From Syntrophomonas_B sp035447945 (GTDB lineage Bacteria; Bacillota; Syntrophomonadia; Syntrophomonadales; Syntrophomonadaceae): a stretch of 12,697 nt of DNA. A model generated the notes under the pieces. The model ran no database searches and was not told where the DNA came from. It saw nothing but the letters and a program-made list of their open reading frames with translations. The stretch covers positions 1-12,697 of the forward strand of contig DAOTHZ010000059.1 in assembly GCA_035447945.1 (NCBI GenBank), given 5' to 3'. The position numbers were made by a program, and so were the translations under genes. This document shows, piece by piece, positions 12,606-12,697 of the stretch; the stretch's first letter is position 1; the number at the start of each line of letters is the position of its first letter.

Positions 12606-12697
12606 TTGTTAGATGTCAATAATTTTGAACGGATCAAAATATCCCTGGCTTCTCCTGAACAAATTCGTTCCTGGAGCAGCGGTGAGGTAAAAAAACC
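12606..12697 (+). CDS. rpoC: DNA-directed RNA polymerase subunit beta', N-terminus (partial)
   Basis: Starting at TTG 12606 the frame reads MLDVNNFERIKISLASPEQI then RSWSSGEVKKP, the typical Firmicute RpoC opening. GGAAGGGAG (12589-12597) lies eight bases upstream. The beta' subunit carries the catalytic aspartates and the zinc-binding N-terminus, both beyond the window edge. It follows rpoB by 71 bases with no terminator seen, so rpoBC form one operon. Confidence 0.95.
   Translation, partial: MLDVNNFERIKISLASPEQIRSWSSGEVKK

Noticed and set aside
1..12697. CRISPR arrays, tRNA or rRNA genes, insertion sequences
   Set aside because: I saw no regularly spaced repeats, cloverleaf or CCA ends, transposase motifs, or terminal repeats anywhere in the window.

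Overview
The window is the core ribosomal-protein / RNA-polymerase cluster of a low-GC, Gram-positive-type bacterium, most likely an anaerobic Clostridia-class Firmicute. It reads entirely on the + strand: end of tuf, then rpmG, secE, nusG, rplK, rplA, rplJ, rplL, later rpoB and the first codons of rpoC. The organism call rests on Firmicute-like protein sequences (L11, RpoB and the RpoC N-terminus resemble Bacillus/Clostridia versions), strong AGGAGG ribosome-binding sites and TTG/GTG starts. The fermentation or syntrophy genes in the middle suggest a butyrate-type anaerobe, possibly Syntrophomonas-like. That last point is inference. A run of exactly 100 Ns inside rpoB marks this as a draft assembly or metagenome contig.

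Region 1 (1-3710) is the translation block. A sigma-A-type promoter lies between tuf and rpmG. Genes are then tightly packed with canonical Shine-Dalgarno sites. Two RNA control elements can be read: a small hairpin just before rplA that copies the L1-binding fold of 23S rRNA, and an L10 leader with a mutually exclusive antiterminator and terminator before rplJ. Two consecutive intrinsic terminators close the block after rplL.

Region 2 (3711-9134) is unusual. Normally rpoB follows rplL directly or after one small gene. Here a separately controlled metabolic module sits between them: a 16-base sigma-54 (-24/-12) promoter, two paralogous CoA-transferases of the 4-hydroxybutyrate / butyryl-CoA:acetate family, and a PAS-AAA+-Fis sigma-54 activator. 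After these comes an unrecognised secreted or membrane-anchored protein. The simplest reading is that the PAS-domain activator senses a small molecule or redox state and turns on the CoA-transferase pair through RpoN. The pair would exchange CoA between acetyl-CoA and butyrate-like acids.

Region 3 (9135-12697) is rpoB with its own promoter and a structured leader, then rpoC, which runs off the window. The rpoB promoter has a perfect inverted repeat covering its -10 box, and the leader holds a terminator-like hairpin. RpoB carries Asn where most bacteria have the rifampicin-contact His (E. coli 526). The N gap removes part of the centre of RpoB, and by comparison with remembered B. subtilis RpoB the real missing piece is probably nearer 350 bases than 100.
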